DNA of 64,000 nt, taken from assembly GCA_015064725.1 (NCBI GenBank), contig SVRQ01000008.1, positions 18,416 to 82,415 of the forward strand, given 5' to 3'. The notes below the pieces were generated by a model, which made no database searches, was not told the DNA's origin, and was given only the letters and a program-made list of their open reading frames with translations. The DNA comes from Oscillospiraceae bacterium. GTDB taxonomy: Bacteria; Bacillota; Clostridia; Oscillospirales; CAG-272. The position numbers and the translations under genes are program-made. Positions 1 to 9,657 of the stretch are shown one piece after another (the stretch's first letter is position 1; each line of letters starts with the position of its first letter).

Positions 1-2
1 CA

Positions 3-89
3 TTGCGCGAAGCTGCGCGCGTGCGCAGCAATCGTGCTCCGGCGGAAGCGCGGAAACGGAAGATTTTGCATTTCCTGAAAAAGACATAG
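3..89 (+). CDS. C-terminal end of an unidentified protein (cut by window edge)
   Basis: The reading frame is open from the window edge to a TAG stop and encodes about 28 very basic residues ending in FLKKT. It lies 10 bases from the stop of convergent murB, as expected for the tail of a real gene. The piece is too short to assign to a family. It could also be a chance open frame, because the stretch is GC-rich and short. Confidence 0.3.
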   Translation: MREAARVRSNRAPAEARKRKILHFLKKT

Positions 90-99
90 CGAACATCCT

Positions 100-1002
100 T
101 TACTTTACATAGATTATTTCAAGCTCAAGCGTAACGCCGAACTTTTGGGATACTGTTTCTTTTATTTTGTCCGTAAGAGCAAGCACGTCGTGCGAGGTAG
201 CACCGCCTCTGTTTATAACAAAGCCTGCGTGCTTTTCGGAAACTTCGGCGCCGCCGACACAAAAGCCTTTAAGCCCCGCGTCCTCTATAAGCTTACCTGC
301 AAAATATCCTTCGGGACGTTTGAAGGTGCTTCCGGCATTCGGATATGAGAGGGGCTGCTTATCGTGTCTTTTTTGCATATTTTCCCGCATCAGCTCTTCG
401 ATCTTCGCTTTTTCTCCTTTTTGAAGCCCGAACTCCGAGGAGAGGATTATAAGCTTGTTATTTTGAAATACGCTTTTGCGGTAAGCAAATCGGTGCTCAT
501 CTTGCGAAAGGGTGAGCGTCTTGCCCGTCTTAGGGTCAAGACAGGTGCTTTCGATAAGTATATTCGATATTTCTCCGCCGTACGCGCCCGCGTTCATATA
601 GACCGCGCCGCCCACCGTGCCCGGAATGCCATATGCGAATTCAAGCCCCGAAAGTGATGCTTTGGCGGCGGAGAGGGCAAGCCCCGTGAGGGAAAATCCG
701 CTTCCGCAGCGGATTTTTTCATTTTCTGTTTCCAAATTGCAAAGAGCGTGCGTAAATATTACAAGAGCATCAACGCCGTCGCTGTCGAAGAGGAGGTTGG
801 AGGCATTTCCGACGATCTCATACCGAAGACCGTTTTCGTTTGCCGCACTTATAAGAGAGATAAGCTCCTTCTCATTCCTCGGGAATGCGGCAAAGCGCGC
901 GTTCCCGCCGATCTTAAACGTGCTGTGCTGCGCAAGAGGAAGATCCTCAAATACTTTGGCACAAGCACTTTCGAGTGAAGTGAAAAGTGTGTTTTTTTTC
1001 AT
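100..1002 (-). CDS. murB: UDP-N-acetylenolpyruvoylglucosamine reductase MurB
   Basis: This is the FAD- and NADPH-dependent reductase that turns UDP-GlcNAc-enolpyruvate into UDP-MurNAc, the second committed step of cytosolic peptidoglycan precursor synthesis. At 300 residues it has the normal length for the short Gram-positive type. Visible signatures are the N-terminal HSTFKIGGNA, the FAD-binding GIPGTVGGAVYMNAGAYG, the catalytic arginine in AYRKSVF, the catalytic serine in NAGSTFKRP and the C-terminal glutamate in GAEVSEKHAGFV. AGAGGAG stands about 7 bases before the ATG at 1002. Its upstream region is shared divergently with the glycogen operon. Confidence 0.97.
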   Translation of the reverse strand: MKKNTLFTSLESACAKVFEDLPLAQHSTFKIGGNARFAAFPRNEKELISLISAANENGLRYEIVGNASNLLFDSDGVDALVIFTHALCNLETENEKIRCGSGFSLTGLALSAAKASLSGLEFAYGIPGTVGGAVYMNAGAYGGEISNILIESTCLDPKTGKTLTLSQDEHRFAYRKSVFQNNKLIILSSEFGLQKGEKAKIEELMRENMQKRHDKQPLSYPNAGSTFKRPEGYFAGKLIEDAGLKGFCVGGAEVSEKHAGFVINRGGATSHDVLALTDKIKETVSQKFGVTLELEIIYVK

Positions 1003-1334
1003 ATATTCTCCTCTCTTTGAAATTATTTCGAATACAAGAAATAATACATAATAAGTATATCAAAAAAAATGCGTTTTGCATATAGTTTCGGCAAAAAAAT
1101 AAAAAGAAATTTCCTTTTTTCGAAAAGCAGAAAAAAGCCGAAAAATGCGCTTTGAGAGTGCGTTTTGACAATTATGACGGAAAGTATCTTGCAAAATTCA
1201 CATATTGTACAAAAAAATGAAAAAAGGCGGAAAAGTGGCTTTGGGTGCTTGAAATTGGCTTTTTTGTATAGTATAATGATTATAATTGAGATAGTATAAG
1301 TAATTTTGACGCTTATGATCGGAGGTCTTTAAAT
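1003..1334. other. Divergent intergenic region murB / glgB
   Basis: This 332-base AT-rich gap separates the divergent murB and glgB starts. It holds the glgB promoter near its right end. I see no ORF with a ribosome binding site, no clear riboswitch and no strong terminator. The murB promoter must lie here but I could not pick a convincing box. Confidence 0.6.
1249..1277 (+). promoter_or_regulatory. SigA-type promoter of the glycogen operon
   Basis: TTGAAA at 1249-1254 and TATAAT at 1272-1277 are separated by exactly 17 bases, about 58 bases before the glgB ATG. It is the only good promoter I see before the eight tightly spaced genes up to 14146. Confidence 0.7.
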
Positions 1335-3311
1335 ATGGATATTGAAAAATCGGATCTGGCTTCATATCTTTTCTGTCAGGGAACGAATAACTATGCCTAT
1401 GAATACCTCGGTGTGCATATGAGCGAGAGCGCGGGTATATATACCTACACTTTCCGTGTGTGGGCTCCGAAGGCTCACAGAATATTCGTTTGCGGCGATT
1501 TCAATGCTTGGGACGAGTCTTTGCCTATGGAAAAGGACGCGGATTCAGGCATTTGGACTGCGGTGCTTCCGAGCAGGGTAAGACTTGAAGGCAACAGGTA
1601 CAAATATAAGATCGTTGGCAACAACGGAACTCATATGAAAGCCGACCCGTTCGCGTTTTCAAACGAAACGCTCAAAAACACGGCGTCCGTTATATACGAT
1701 ATCGATTCATTCAAATGGCACGATGAAAAATGGCGCGAAACGGCAAAAGACCGTTTTCGCTCATCCGACAAGCATTTCTGTTCCTCCCCCGTGAACATTT
1801 ACGAGATGCACCTCGGTTCTTGGAAAACGCGCGGCGGCAAGACCAACGTGAATGGGGATGCGTACCTCAACTACCGCGAGATAGCAGAGGAGCTTGCACC
1901 GTACCTCAAGGAGATGGGATACACCCACGTGGAGCTTATGCCCGTTATGGAGCATCCGTTCGACGGCTCCTGGGGCTATCAGGTCGGCGGATATTACTCT
2001 CCCACGGCGCGCTACGGCTCTCCCTCGGATTTTGCGTATTTTGTGGATAAGCTCCACGAATACGGCATTGCGGTAATTCTCGACTGGGTGCCGGCACACT
2101 TTCCCAAGGATGAACACGGGCTTTATGAGTTCGACGGTGACCTGCTTTACGAATACAAGGGCAAGGACCGTATGGAGCATAAGGGCTGGGGAACGCGCTG
2201 CTTTGACGTGGGATATCCTGCTGTGCAGTCGTTTCTTGTATCCAATGCGCTGTTCTGGATGAGAAAATATCACGTTGACGGGCTTCGCTGCGATGCCGTT
2301 GCCGCTATGCTTTATCTCGATTTCGATAAAGCGCCCGGCGAATGGGTGCCGAACGAGTTTGGAGATAATAAAAACCTCGAAGCAATAGCGTTTTTCCAAA
2401 AGCTCAATAAAGCGATCTTTGCGGAGTTCCCGTATGCCCTTATGGTTGCGGAGGAATCCGCCTCCTGGAACGCCATAACAAAGCCAGTTCACGAGGGAGG
2501 CCTCGGCTTTAACTTCAAGTGGAATATGGGATGGGCAAACGACCTTTTCGAGTACGTTGCAATAGACCCATTTTTTCGCAAGGGAAGCCACGAAAAGCTT
2601 ACGTTCCCCATGATGTACGCTTTTTCGGAGAATTACATACTCTCCGTTTCGCACGACGAGGTGGTTCACGGAAAGAAATCCCTGCTTGATAAAATGTACG
2701 GTACAAATGAGGAAAAATTCCCGATGTTCCGCGCGTTTATGGGTTATATGATGACTTTCCCCGGAAAGAAGCTTATTTTTATGGGCACGGAATATGCGCC
2801 TTTCCGCGAGTGGGACTACGAAAACGAGCTTGAGTGGTTTATGCTCAAATATCCTAACCACAGCGCGATAAAGCAATATGTTAAGGAGCTCAATCACCTT
2901 TACCTTTCTTCTCCCGAACTTTGGGAGATAGACGATTCCTGGGAGGGATTTCAGTGGATCGAAGCTGACCAGAGCGAGCTTAACGCAATATCGTACCGCA
3001 GAATAGATATGCAGGGCAACGAGTATATAGTCGTTATAAACTTTTCTCCCGAAAAGCGCGCGCATTATACACTGCGCGTACCGGAAGAAGGCTCTTACGA
3101 GGAGATATTCACCTCCGACGCAGAACGCTTCGGCGGAAACGGAACGAAAAACGGAACGCTCAGGGCAAAGGCGCTTGAAACCGAAGGGGAGCTTCGTGCG
3201 GCACTTGATATAGTTCTTCCGCCGTACGGTGCGCTCGTTTTCAGAAAAAAGCCCGCGGTAAGCGTAAAAAATAAAAACAAAGGTCTTTCTTTGAATAAAG
3301 AGAAAAAATGA
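1335..3311 (+). CDS. glgB: 1,4-alpha-glucan branching enzyme GlgB
   Basis: This cytosolic enzyme cuts alpha-1,4-glucan chains and rejoins them as alpha-1,6 branches during glycogen synthesis. An N-terminal CBM48-type domain (about residues 25-125, with TFRVWAPKAHRIFVCGDFN) is followed by a GH13 barrel. The catalytic set is visible: nucleophile Asp320 in GLRCDAVAAML, acid/base Glu373 in VAEESASWN, and Asp441 after His440 in SVSHDEVVHGKKS. The 658 residues fit the family. CGGAGGT precedes the ATG. It is the first gene of the operon and glgC follows after 98 bases. The Lys-rich tail (after about residue 640) is probably disordered. Confidence 0.96.
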   Translation: MDIEKSDLASYLFCQGTNNYAYEYLGVHMSESAGIYTYTFRVWAPKAHRIFVCGDFNAWDESLPMEKDADSGIWTAVLPSRVRLEGNRYKYKIVGNNGTHMKADPFAFSNETLKNTASVIYDIDSFKWHDEKWRETAKDRFRSSDKHFCSSPVNIYEMHLGSWKTRGGKTNVNGDAYLNYREIAEELAPYLKEMGYTHVELMPVMEHPFDGSWGYQVGGYYSPTARYGSPSDFAYFVDKLHEYGIAVILDWVPAHFPKDEHGLYEFDGDLLYEYKGKDRMEHKGWGTRCFDVGYPAVQSFLVSNALFWMRKYHVDGLRCDAVAAMLYLDFDKAPGEWVPNEFGDNKNLEAIAFFQKLNKAIFAEFPYALMVAEESASWNAITKPVHEGGLGFNFKWNMGWANDLFEYVAIDPFFRKGSHEKLTFPMMYAFSENYILSVSHDEVVHGKKSLLDKMYGTNEEKFPMFRAFMGYMMTFPGKKLIFMGTEYAPFREWDYENELEWFMLKYPNHSAIKQYVKELNHLYLSSPELWEIDDSWEGFQWIEADQSELNAISYRRIDMQGNEYIVVINFSPEKRAHYTLRVPEEGSYEEIFTSDAERFGGNGTKNGTLRAKALETEGELRAALDIVLPPYGALVFRKKPAVSVKNKNKGLSLNKEKK

Positions 3312-3409
3312 TAGATCGATAAAGATAATAAAAACTTTAAGATAAATACAGCATTATCCCGGTAATATCCAAAAAAGAAAAATATACAGAAAGCGGAGGA
3401 CAAAGACTT

Positions 3410-4597
3410 ATGTACAGAAAAAAAGAGTGTATAGCAATGCTTTTGGCGGGAGGACAGGGAAGCCGCCTTTACGTTCTTACGGAAAAGACAGCGAAACCCG
3501 CCGTACCCTTTGGCGGAAAATACAGGATCATAGACTTTCCGATGTCGAACTGCGTGAATTCCGGTATCGATACGGTCGGTGTACTTACACAGTATCAGCC
3601 CCTTGCTCTTAACGAGTATATCGGCAACGGCGAGCCGTGGGATCTTGACCGCACGAACGGCGGCGTAAGGGTACTCCCCCCTTATCAGGCAAAATCCTCT
3701 TCCGAGTGGTATCGCGGAACAGCGAATGCTATTTATCAGAACATCAATTTTATAGAGCGTTATTCTCCCGAATACACTCTCATTCTCTCCGGCGACCACA
3801 TCTATAAGATGGATTACAGCCGTATGCTCCGAGAGCATAAGAAAAACGGTGCGGACTGCACGATAGCGGTCCTCAAGGTTCCGATGGAGGAGGCTTCGCG
3901 CTTCGGCATCCTCAACACGAACCCCGACGGCAGTATCTACGAATTTGAAGAAAAACCCAAAAACCCCAAGAGCAATAACGCTTCTATGGGCATCTATATT
4001 TTTAATACAAAAACACTTATCGAATATCTCAAAGCCGATGAAGCGGACGAAAACTCCAGCAATGACTTCGGCAAAAACATCATTCCCAATATGCTGAACG
4101 ACGGCAAAAAAATGTATTCCTACCTCTTTGAAGGCTATTGGAAGGACGTTGGTACTATTGAAAGCCTTTGGGAAGCGAATATGGATCTTCTCGGCAAGAA
4201 TCCCGAGTTCAATCTCTATGACAAACGCTGGCGTATATTCTACCGCCACAACGCGGAGCCGCCGCACAAATTCGGCAAAAACGGCAAGGCTTACAACGCT
4301 ATGCTTACGGAAGGATGCGTGGTTGACGGCGAGGTTCGCAACTCCGTTCTTTCAAACGGTGTTTGCGTTGAAGAGGGCGCATACGTTAACGATTGCGTTA
4401 TTATGGCAAACGTAACCATCAAAAAAGGTGCAAGAGTCGAATACGCTATAATAGATTACGATACGGTAATAGGCGAAAATGCCGTTGTCGGCGCAAGCCG
4501 TGCGGACGGAAACAAGATAACGGTGCTCGGTGCGGGCTGTAAGGTTGCGGACGGCGACACAGTTCCCGCAGGCGAAATGCTCGATGCACAGATATAA
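3410..4597 (+). CDS. glgC: Glucose-1-phosphate adenylyltransferase, catalytic subunit GlgC
   Basis: It makes ADP-glucose from glucose-1-phosphate and ATP, the committed step of bacterial glycogen synthesis. The nucleotide-binding loop [22 protein letters not shown] lies at residues 11-32, the catalytic metal-binding Asp in [11 protein letters not shown], the sugar-phosphate site in [10 protein letters not shown], and a left-handed beta-helix domain fills the last ~110 residues. All catalytic elements are kept, unlike in glgD 15 bases downstream, so GlgC is presumably the active subunit of a GlgC-GlgD heterotetramer. The ATG at 3410 follows GCGGAGGA. Confidence 0.96.
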   Translation: MYRKKECIAMLLAGGQGSRLYVLTEKTAKPAVPFGGKYRIIDFPMSNCVNSGIDTVGVLTQYQPLALNEYIGNGEPWDLDRTNGGVRVLPPYQAKSSSEWYRGTANAIYQNINFIERYSPEYTLILSGDHIYKMDYSRMLREHKKNGADCTIAVLKVPMEEASRFGILNTNPDGSIYEFEEKPKNPKSNNASMGIYIFNTKTLIEYLKADEADENSSNDFGKNIIPNMLNDGKKMYSYLFEGYWKDVGTIESLWEANMDLLGKNPEFNLYDKRWRIFYRHNAEPPHKFGKNGKAYNAMLTEGCVVDGEVRNSVLSNGVCVEEGAYVNDCVIMANVTIKKGARVEYAIIDYDTVIGENAVVGASRADGNKITVLGAGCKVADGDTVPAGEMLDAQI

Positions 4598-4611
4598 AGG
4601 AGGATAAGGAT

Positions 4612-5745
4612 ATGTCAGCAGTAGGTATTATTTTTTCCAATATTCACGACAGAAACATTTCTGAATTGACCAGAGTTCGCACAATGGCGTCTGTTCCTTT
4701 TGCGTGCAGATACAGACTTATCGACTTCCCCCTTTCCAATATGGTGAACTCCAATATCACCACGATCAACGTCATTACACATTATAATTATCAATCTCTT
4801 ATGGATCATATCGGCACGGGTAAGGACTGGGATATGGCAAGACGCTCCGGCGGTATAAAGATATTGCCGCCGTATATCTCCGCTTTCGCAAACAATGAAA
4901 ACGAGCTTTACCACACGCGCCTTGAAGCACTCAAGAGCATCAATCATTTTATCGCAGGTATGACAGAGGATTACGTTGTTATGGCAGACTGCGACGTTAT
5001 CTGCAACGTTGACCTTGACGATATGATAAAAGCTCATATTGAAAGCGGCGCGGATATGACATTTGCGGTGCATAATAAGCCTTTGACAAAGGAAGCGGCA
5101 AAGAAATATACGCTTATCACCTCCGATGAAACGGGAACTATCACCGATATTGAAGTAAAACCCAATAACTTTGAGGGTGAATCCGACGTGCTTATCAATA
5201 TCATCGTTTGCAGCCGCAGATATCTCCAGCAGATGGTGCTTGATGCTATAGCGCATGACTACAAGAGTATGACGAAGGATATCCTTATGAAGACTCTTGA
5301 CCGCCGCAACTATAAGATATACAGACACGAAGGCTATGCCGCAACTATTTCCTCTATGGAAGAATATTTCGCTCATAATATGGAGCTTATCACGGATACC
5401 GACAAATACGATTCCGTATTCAACGTGGAAGAACGCCCCATCCTTACAAAGGTACGCAATTCTCCTCCCACGTATTACGGGGAAGAGTCCAACGTGAAAG
5501 ACTCCCTTGTTGCGGATGGCTGTGTTATCGAAGGTACTGTTGAAAACTGTATCATCTTCCGCGGTGTCCGCGTTGGCAAAGGCGCCGTTGTTAAAAACTC
5601 CATCCTCTTCCAGGATACCATCGTAAGCGACAACGCTTCTCTCAACTGCGTTGTTGCGGATAAGAACGTGTTCATCCACGAAGGCGTAACGCTTTCCGGT
5701 GCGCCCTCGATCCCCTTCTATCTCGATAAGAGAAGAATGGTTTGA
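4612..5745 (+). CDS. glgD: Glucose-1-phosphate adenylyltransferase, regulatory subunit GlgD
   Basis: This is a GlgC paralogue of 377 residues in which the nucleotide-binding GGxGxRL loop is missing. The protein starts MSAVGIIFSNIHDRNISELT where GlgC has its glycine-rich loop, and the catalytic SGDH segment is ADCDVICNVD. Rossmann-like and C-terminal beta-helix folds remain recognisable (RLIDFPLSNMVNS, and ENCIIFRGVRVGKGAVV). In Bacillota such GlgD proteins form mixed oligomers with GlgC and modulate its activity, and their own activity is low or absent. The start follows AAGGAGGATAAGG. Confidence 0.93.
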   Translation: MSAVGIIFSNIHDRNISELTRVRTMASVPFACRYRLIDFPLSNMVNSNITTINVITHYNYQSLMDHIGTGKDWDMARRSGGIKILPPYISAFANNENELYHTRLEALKSINHFIAGMTEDYVVMADCDVICNVDLDDMIKAHIESGADMTFAVHNKPLTKEAAKKYTLITSDETGTITDIEVKPNNFEGESDVLINIIVCSRRYLQQMVLDAIAHDYKSMTKDILMKTLDRRNYKIYRHEGYAATISSMEEYFAHNMELITDTDKYDSVFNVEERPILTKVRNSPPTYYGEESNVKDSLVADGCVIEGTVENCIIFRGVRVGKGAVVKNSILFQDTIVSDNASLNCVVADKNVFIHEGVTLSGAPSIPFYLDKRRMV

Positions 5746-5770
5746 TTTTTGAAAAAAGAGGTACAATAAA

Positions 5771-7210
5771 ATGAAAAAGATACTTTTCGCCGGTGCCGAG
5801 GCTATGCCTTTTGCGGCAACGGGCGGTTTGGGCGACGTTCTCGGCGCGCTCCCCTCATCCCTTACTTACGTACACCCCGATTGGGACGTAAGAGTCGTAA
5901 TACCGCTTTATGCTCAGGTCGGCAAGGAATGGCGCGATAAGATGACTTTTGAAAAAAGCATCACGGTTGGCCTTGCATGGAGAGAGCAGTACTGCGGAAT
6001 ATATTCGCTCAATTACAAGGGTGTGAAATATTACTTCCTTGATAACGAATATTACTTCAAGCGTGCATCTCTTTACGGATTTTTCGACGATCCCGAACGC
6101 TTTGCGTTCTTCTCCCGTGCGCTTCTCGATATGATGGCGGCCGTGGATTTCTATCCCGATATACTCCACGCAAACGATTGGCAGACGGCGCTTTCCGTTG
6201 TGGTCCTCAAGCAGGAGCGCGCGGATTGGGAAGGCTACAAGGACGTAAAAGCTGTTTATACCATCCATAATATCGATTATCAGGGCATATACGGTATGGG
6301 TATTCTCGGTGACGTTTTCGGACTTTCCGAGGAAAACGCATCCATTATGGAATATAACGGAGATATAAACCTTACAAAGGGTGCTATCGTCTGTGCGGAC
6401 TTTGTTACGACGGTAAGCCCCAGATATGCGGAAGAGATCAAGACGGAGTATTTCTCCCATGGCTTGCACCATATCATCAATCAGTACAGCTATAAGATAG
6501 GCGGTATCATCAACGGTATCGATGAGGCTGTATATAACCCGAAAAATGACCTGGACATTCCCTTTACATATACCAACCGCGGGCTTGCGGGAAAGAAGAG
6601 GGATAAGGAAGAACTTCAGAAGGAGTTCGGCCTTAACGTAGATCCCGACGTTCCCGTGATCGCAATGGTGTCCCGCCTTGCGGAGCACAAGGGCTTCGAC
6701 CTTGTTTGCGCTATTGCGGATGAGCTTATGAACGATAACGTACAGTTCGTCCTTCTCGGCACGGGCGACCCCGGATTTGAACATTTCTTTGAAGAATTCG
6801 GCAAGCGCCATCCCGGAAAAGCAGGCATCAAGCTTGCGTATAACCGCAAGCTCTCCAAGCTTATCTATGCGGGCGCGGATATGTTCCTCATGCCTTCCAA
6901 GTCGGAGGCGTGCGGACTTGCACAGATGATCGCTTCACGCTACGGCACAGTGCCGATAGTTCGTGAAACGGGCGGTCTTTACGATACTATCAAGCCCTAC
7001 TCTTGGGACAGAAGCGGTAACGGCTTTACCTTTGCCGCATATAATGCGTATGATATGCTCTACGTTATCAGAGAGGCAGAGGGTATTTTCCAGGATAAAG
7101 AAAACTGGGATAGACTCGTTAAGAAAATTATGAAAATCGACTTCTCGTGGAAAACTTCCGCAAGCAAATATGCGGACCTCTACGAAACTATATCACCGGC
7201 AAAGCAATAA
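5771..7210 (+). CDS. glgA: Glycogen synthase GlgA (GT5, ADP-glucose)
   Basis: It extends glycogen by transferring glucose from ADP-glucose to the non-reducing end. The protein is a two-domain GT5 enzyme of 479 residues. The N-terminal loop reads EAMPFAATGGLGDVLGALP, where most family members have Lys in the KTGGLADV motif, so the usual ADP-glucose-contacting Lys is Ala here. The C-terminal half has SRLAEHKGFDL, and SEACGLAQMIASRYGTVPIVRETGGL carries the retaining-GT glutamate. It sits between glgD and glgP in the operon. The start follows AAAAGAGGT. Confidence 0.95.
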   Translation: MKKILFAGAEAMPFAATGGLGDVLGALPSSLTYVHPDWDVRVVIPLYAQVGKEWRDKMTFEKSITVGLAWREQYCGIYSLNYKGVKYYFLDNEYYFKRASLYGFFDDPERFAFFSRALLDMMAAVDFYPDILHANDWQTALSVVVLKQERADWEGYKDVKAVYTIHNIDYQGIYGMGILGDVFGLSEENASIMEYNGDINLTKGAIVCADFVTTVSPRYAEEIKTEYFSHGLHHIINQYSYKIGGIINGIDEAVYNPKNDLDIPFTYTNRGLAGKKRDKEELQKEFGLNVDPDVPVIAMVSRLAEHKGFDLVCAIADELMNDNVQFVLLGTGDPGFEHFFEEFGKRHPGKAGIKLAYNRKLSKLIYAGADMFLMPSKSEACGLAQMIASRYGTVPIVRETGGLYDTIKPYSWDRSGNGFTFAAYNAYDMLYVIREAEGIFQDKENWDRLVKKIMKIDFSWKTSASKYADLYETISPAKQ

Positions 7211-7223
7211 TTCGGAGGAAAAA

Positions 7224-9650
7224 ATGGCAGATTCAATCAAACAGCAGAAAATAAAGGAAGCGCTCGAAAATAAGCTTTCCCGCTACTTCGGCGTAGCGGC
7301 GGACGACGCTTCCAAAGATCAGGTTTATAAAGCGGTTATCCTTACTGTAAAGGATATGCTTACAAGCGGCAGATCGACGTTCCGCAAAGCAATGAAAAAC
7401 GATAAGGCAAAGCGCGTTTATTACCTTTGCATGGAGTTCCTTATAGGACCCTCCCTACGTAACAATCTTCGCAACCTCGGCGTTGTGGAAGAATACGCAG
7501 AGGTACTTTCCGAGATGGGCTATGACATCAACGAGCTTTACACGATGGAACGCGATCCCGGTCTTGGCAACGGCGGTCTTGGCAGACTTGCGGCTTGCTT
7601 TATGGACTCTCTCACAACGCTCGATTATCCCGCAACGGGTTTCTCCCTTTGCTATGAATACGGTCTTTTCAAGCAGAAGATCATAGACGGCGACCAGGTG
7701 GAGCTTCCCGATGTATGGATGCCCTCCGGCGACGGTTGGCTCGTTCCCAGAACGGATAAGACCTTTACCGTTCGTTTCGGCGGTAAGCTTTCCGAAAAGT
7801 GGGATGATGACCACCTCAACATCATTCATACGGACTATGAAGAGGTTCAGGCGGTTCCGTATGATATGATGATCTCCGGTTATGACAGCTTTGCTGTAAA
7901 TAACCTGCGTTTGTGGCGCGCACATGATATTACAAACTTCAATATGAAGCTGTTTACACAGGGTCAGTATATGCAGGCTGTTAAACAGAATACGGATGCG
8001 GAAACGATAACAAAGGTGCTTTATCCTTCCGATGACCATATGGAAGGTAAGATCCTCCGCCTTAACCAGCAGTATTTCCTTGTTTCCGCTTCCTTGCAGA
8101 ATATCATTGCGGATCACCTTGCTGTTTACGGTACGCTTTCCAACTTCGCGGAAAAGAACTCTATCCATATAAACGATACCCACCCCGCGCTCTGCATTCC
8201 CGAGCTTATGAGAATCTTTATGGACACATATTCCTACTCTTGGGAATCCGCTTGGGATATAGTTACAAAGACTGTTTCTTATACTAACCATACAGTCCTT
8301 CCCGAAGCGCTTGAATGCTGGAACGAGGACCTCTTCCGTCTTCGTCTTCCCAGAATCCACCAGATCGTTTGCGAGATCAACCGCAGATTCTGCGCAGATC
8401 TTTGGGATGCATACCCCGGAGATTGGGACAGAATTTCCCGTATGTCCATCCTTGGCAACGGTCAGGTAAGAATGGCGAACCTTTCCGTTGTAGGTTCCCA
8501 CCACACAAACGGTGTTTCTGCGCTTCACAGCGAAATTTTGAAACAGACCGTTTTCCACGATTTCTATAAATACACACCCGATAAATTTACAAACGTAACG
8601 AACGGTATTGCTCACCGCCGTTGGCTTTGCTACTCCAATCCCGAGCTTGCAGCCCTTCTCGATGAAACTATCGGAACGGATTACCGCAAGAATCCGCAGT
8701 CTATTTCCGCGTTTGCTAAATATATCAACGATTCCTCCGTTACGGATCAGCTGCGCGCTATCAAGCACCACAATAAGGAAAGATTTGCGGCAAAATATAA
8801 TGCCGTAACAGGCGGCTCCATCGATACGCACGCTATCTTTGACGTACAGGTAAAACGAATCCACGAATACAAGCGCCAGCTTCTCAACGTGCTTAAAATA
8901 GTTTCTCTCTACGATGAGCTCCTTCAGAATCCCGACCTTGATATCAAGCCCCAGACGTTTATCTTCGGCGGTAAGGCTGCACCCGGCTACTATTTTGCAA
9001 AGGATATTATAAAACTCATCTGGTCCCTTGGCAAAGAGATCGATAAGAATCCCAAGATCCGCGAAAAGATCCGCGTTATCTACCTTGAGGATTACAACGT
9101 AAGCACGGCAGAGATACTTATGCCCTCCACGGATATTTCGGAGCAGATCTCTCTTGCGGGTAAAGAAGCTTCCGGTACGGGCTGTATGAAGTTTATGATA
9201 AACGGCGCACTTACGCTCGGTACGCTTGACGGTGCTAACGTAGAAATGGCAGAGGCTGTGGGCAGAGATAACATCTATATCTTCGGTCTTACTTCCGAAG
9301 AGGTTGACGATCTCTGGAAGCGCGGCTATAACTCTATGATCTACTACAAGACCAATCCCAGACTCAAATCCACTATCGATCGCATTTCACGCGGCTTTAA
9401 CGGTGAAGATTTCTCCGGTGTTGTAAACTACTTCCTTGCAAGCGGCAAGATCGCAGACCCCTATATGTGTCTTGCAGACTTTGAGTCCTACGTTAAAACA
9501 GCGCAGAAGGTGGTTGACGATTACGCGGACAGAGATACTTGGACAAAGCGCTCTCTTCTCAATATCGCTGCCGCAGGCAAATTTGCTTCCGACAGAAGCA
9601 TTGACGAATATGCAGAGAATATCTGGAACTTAAAATCTATAAAGGAATAA
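7224..9650 (+). CDS. glgP: Glycogen/alpha-glucan phosphorylase GlgP
   Basis: This PLP-dependent GT35 enzyme releases glucose-1-phosphate from glycogen. The family signatures are GNGGLGRLAACFMDS near residue 110, HINDTHPALCIPELMR, the ribose/phosphate-side FDVQVKRIHEYKRQLLN, and the PLP lysine in EASGTGCMKFMINGALT. I place the start at the ATG of 7224, with GGAGG 7 bases upstream, giving 808 residues. An in-frame start at 7170 would overlap glgA by 41 bases and add 18 unlike-family residues. Synthesis and breakdown genes sharing one operon suggests co-regulated glycogen turnover. Confidence 0.96.
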   Translation: MADSIKQQKIKEALENKLSRYFGVAADDASKDQVYKAVILTVKDMLTSGRSTFRKAMKNDKAKRVYYLCMEFLIGPSLRNNLRNLGVVEEYAEVLSEMGYDINELYTMERDPGLGNGGLGRLAACFMDSLTTLDYPATGFSLCYEYGLFKQKIIDGDQVELPDVWMPSGDGWLVPRTDKTFTVRFGGKLSEKWDDDHLNIIHTDYEEVQAVPYDMMISGYDSFAVNNLRLWRAHDITNFNMKLFTQGQYMQAVKQNTDAETITKVLYPSDDHMEGKILRLNQQYFLVSASLQNIIADHLAVYGTLSNFAEKNSIHINDTHPALCIPELMRIFMDTYSYSWESAWDIVTKTVSYTNHTVLPEALECWNEDLFRLRLPRIHQIVCEINRRFCADLWDAYPGDWDRISRMSILGNGQVRMANLSVVGSHHTNGVSALHSEILKQTVFHDFYKYTPDKFTNVTNGIAHRRWLCYSNPELAALLDETIGTDYRKNPQSISAFAKYINDSSVTDQLRAIKHHNKERFAAKYNAVTGGSIDTHAIFDVQVKRIHEYKRQLLNVLKIVSLYDELLQNPDLDIKPQTFIFGGKAAPGYYFAKDIIKLIWSLGKEIDKNPKIREKIRVIYLEDYNVSTAEILMPSTDISEQISLAGKEASGTGCMKFMINGALTLGTLDGANVEMAEAVGRDNIYIFGLTSEEVDDLWKRGYNSMIYYKTNPRLKSTIDRISRGFNGEDFSGVVNYFLASGKIADPYMCLADFESYVKTAQKVVDDYADRDTWTKRSLLNIAAAGKFASDRSIDEYAENIWNLKSIKE

Positions 9651-9657
9651 CTTTTTT

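Noticed and set aside
7170..7223. Longer N-terminus for GlgP
   Set aside because: It overlaps glgA by 41 bases and has no ribosome binding site, while GGAGG precedes the ATG at 7224.
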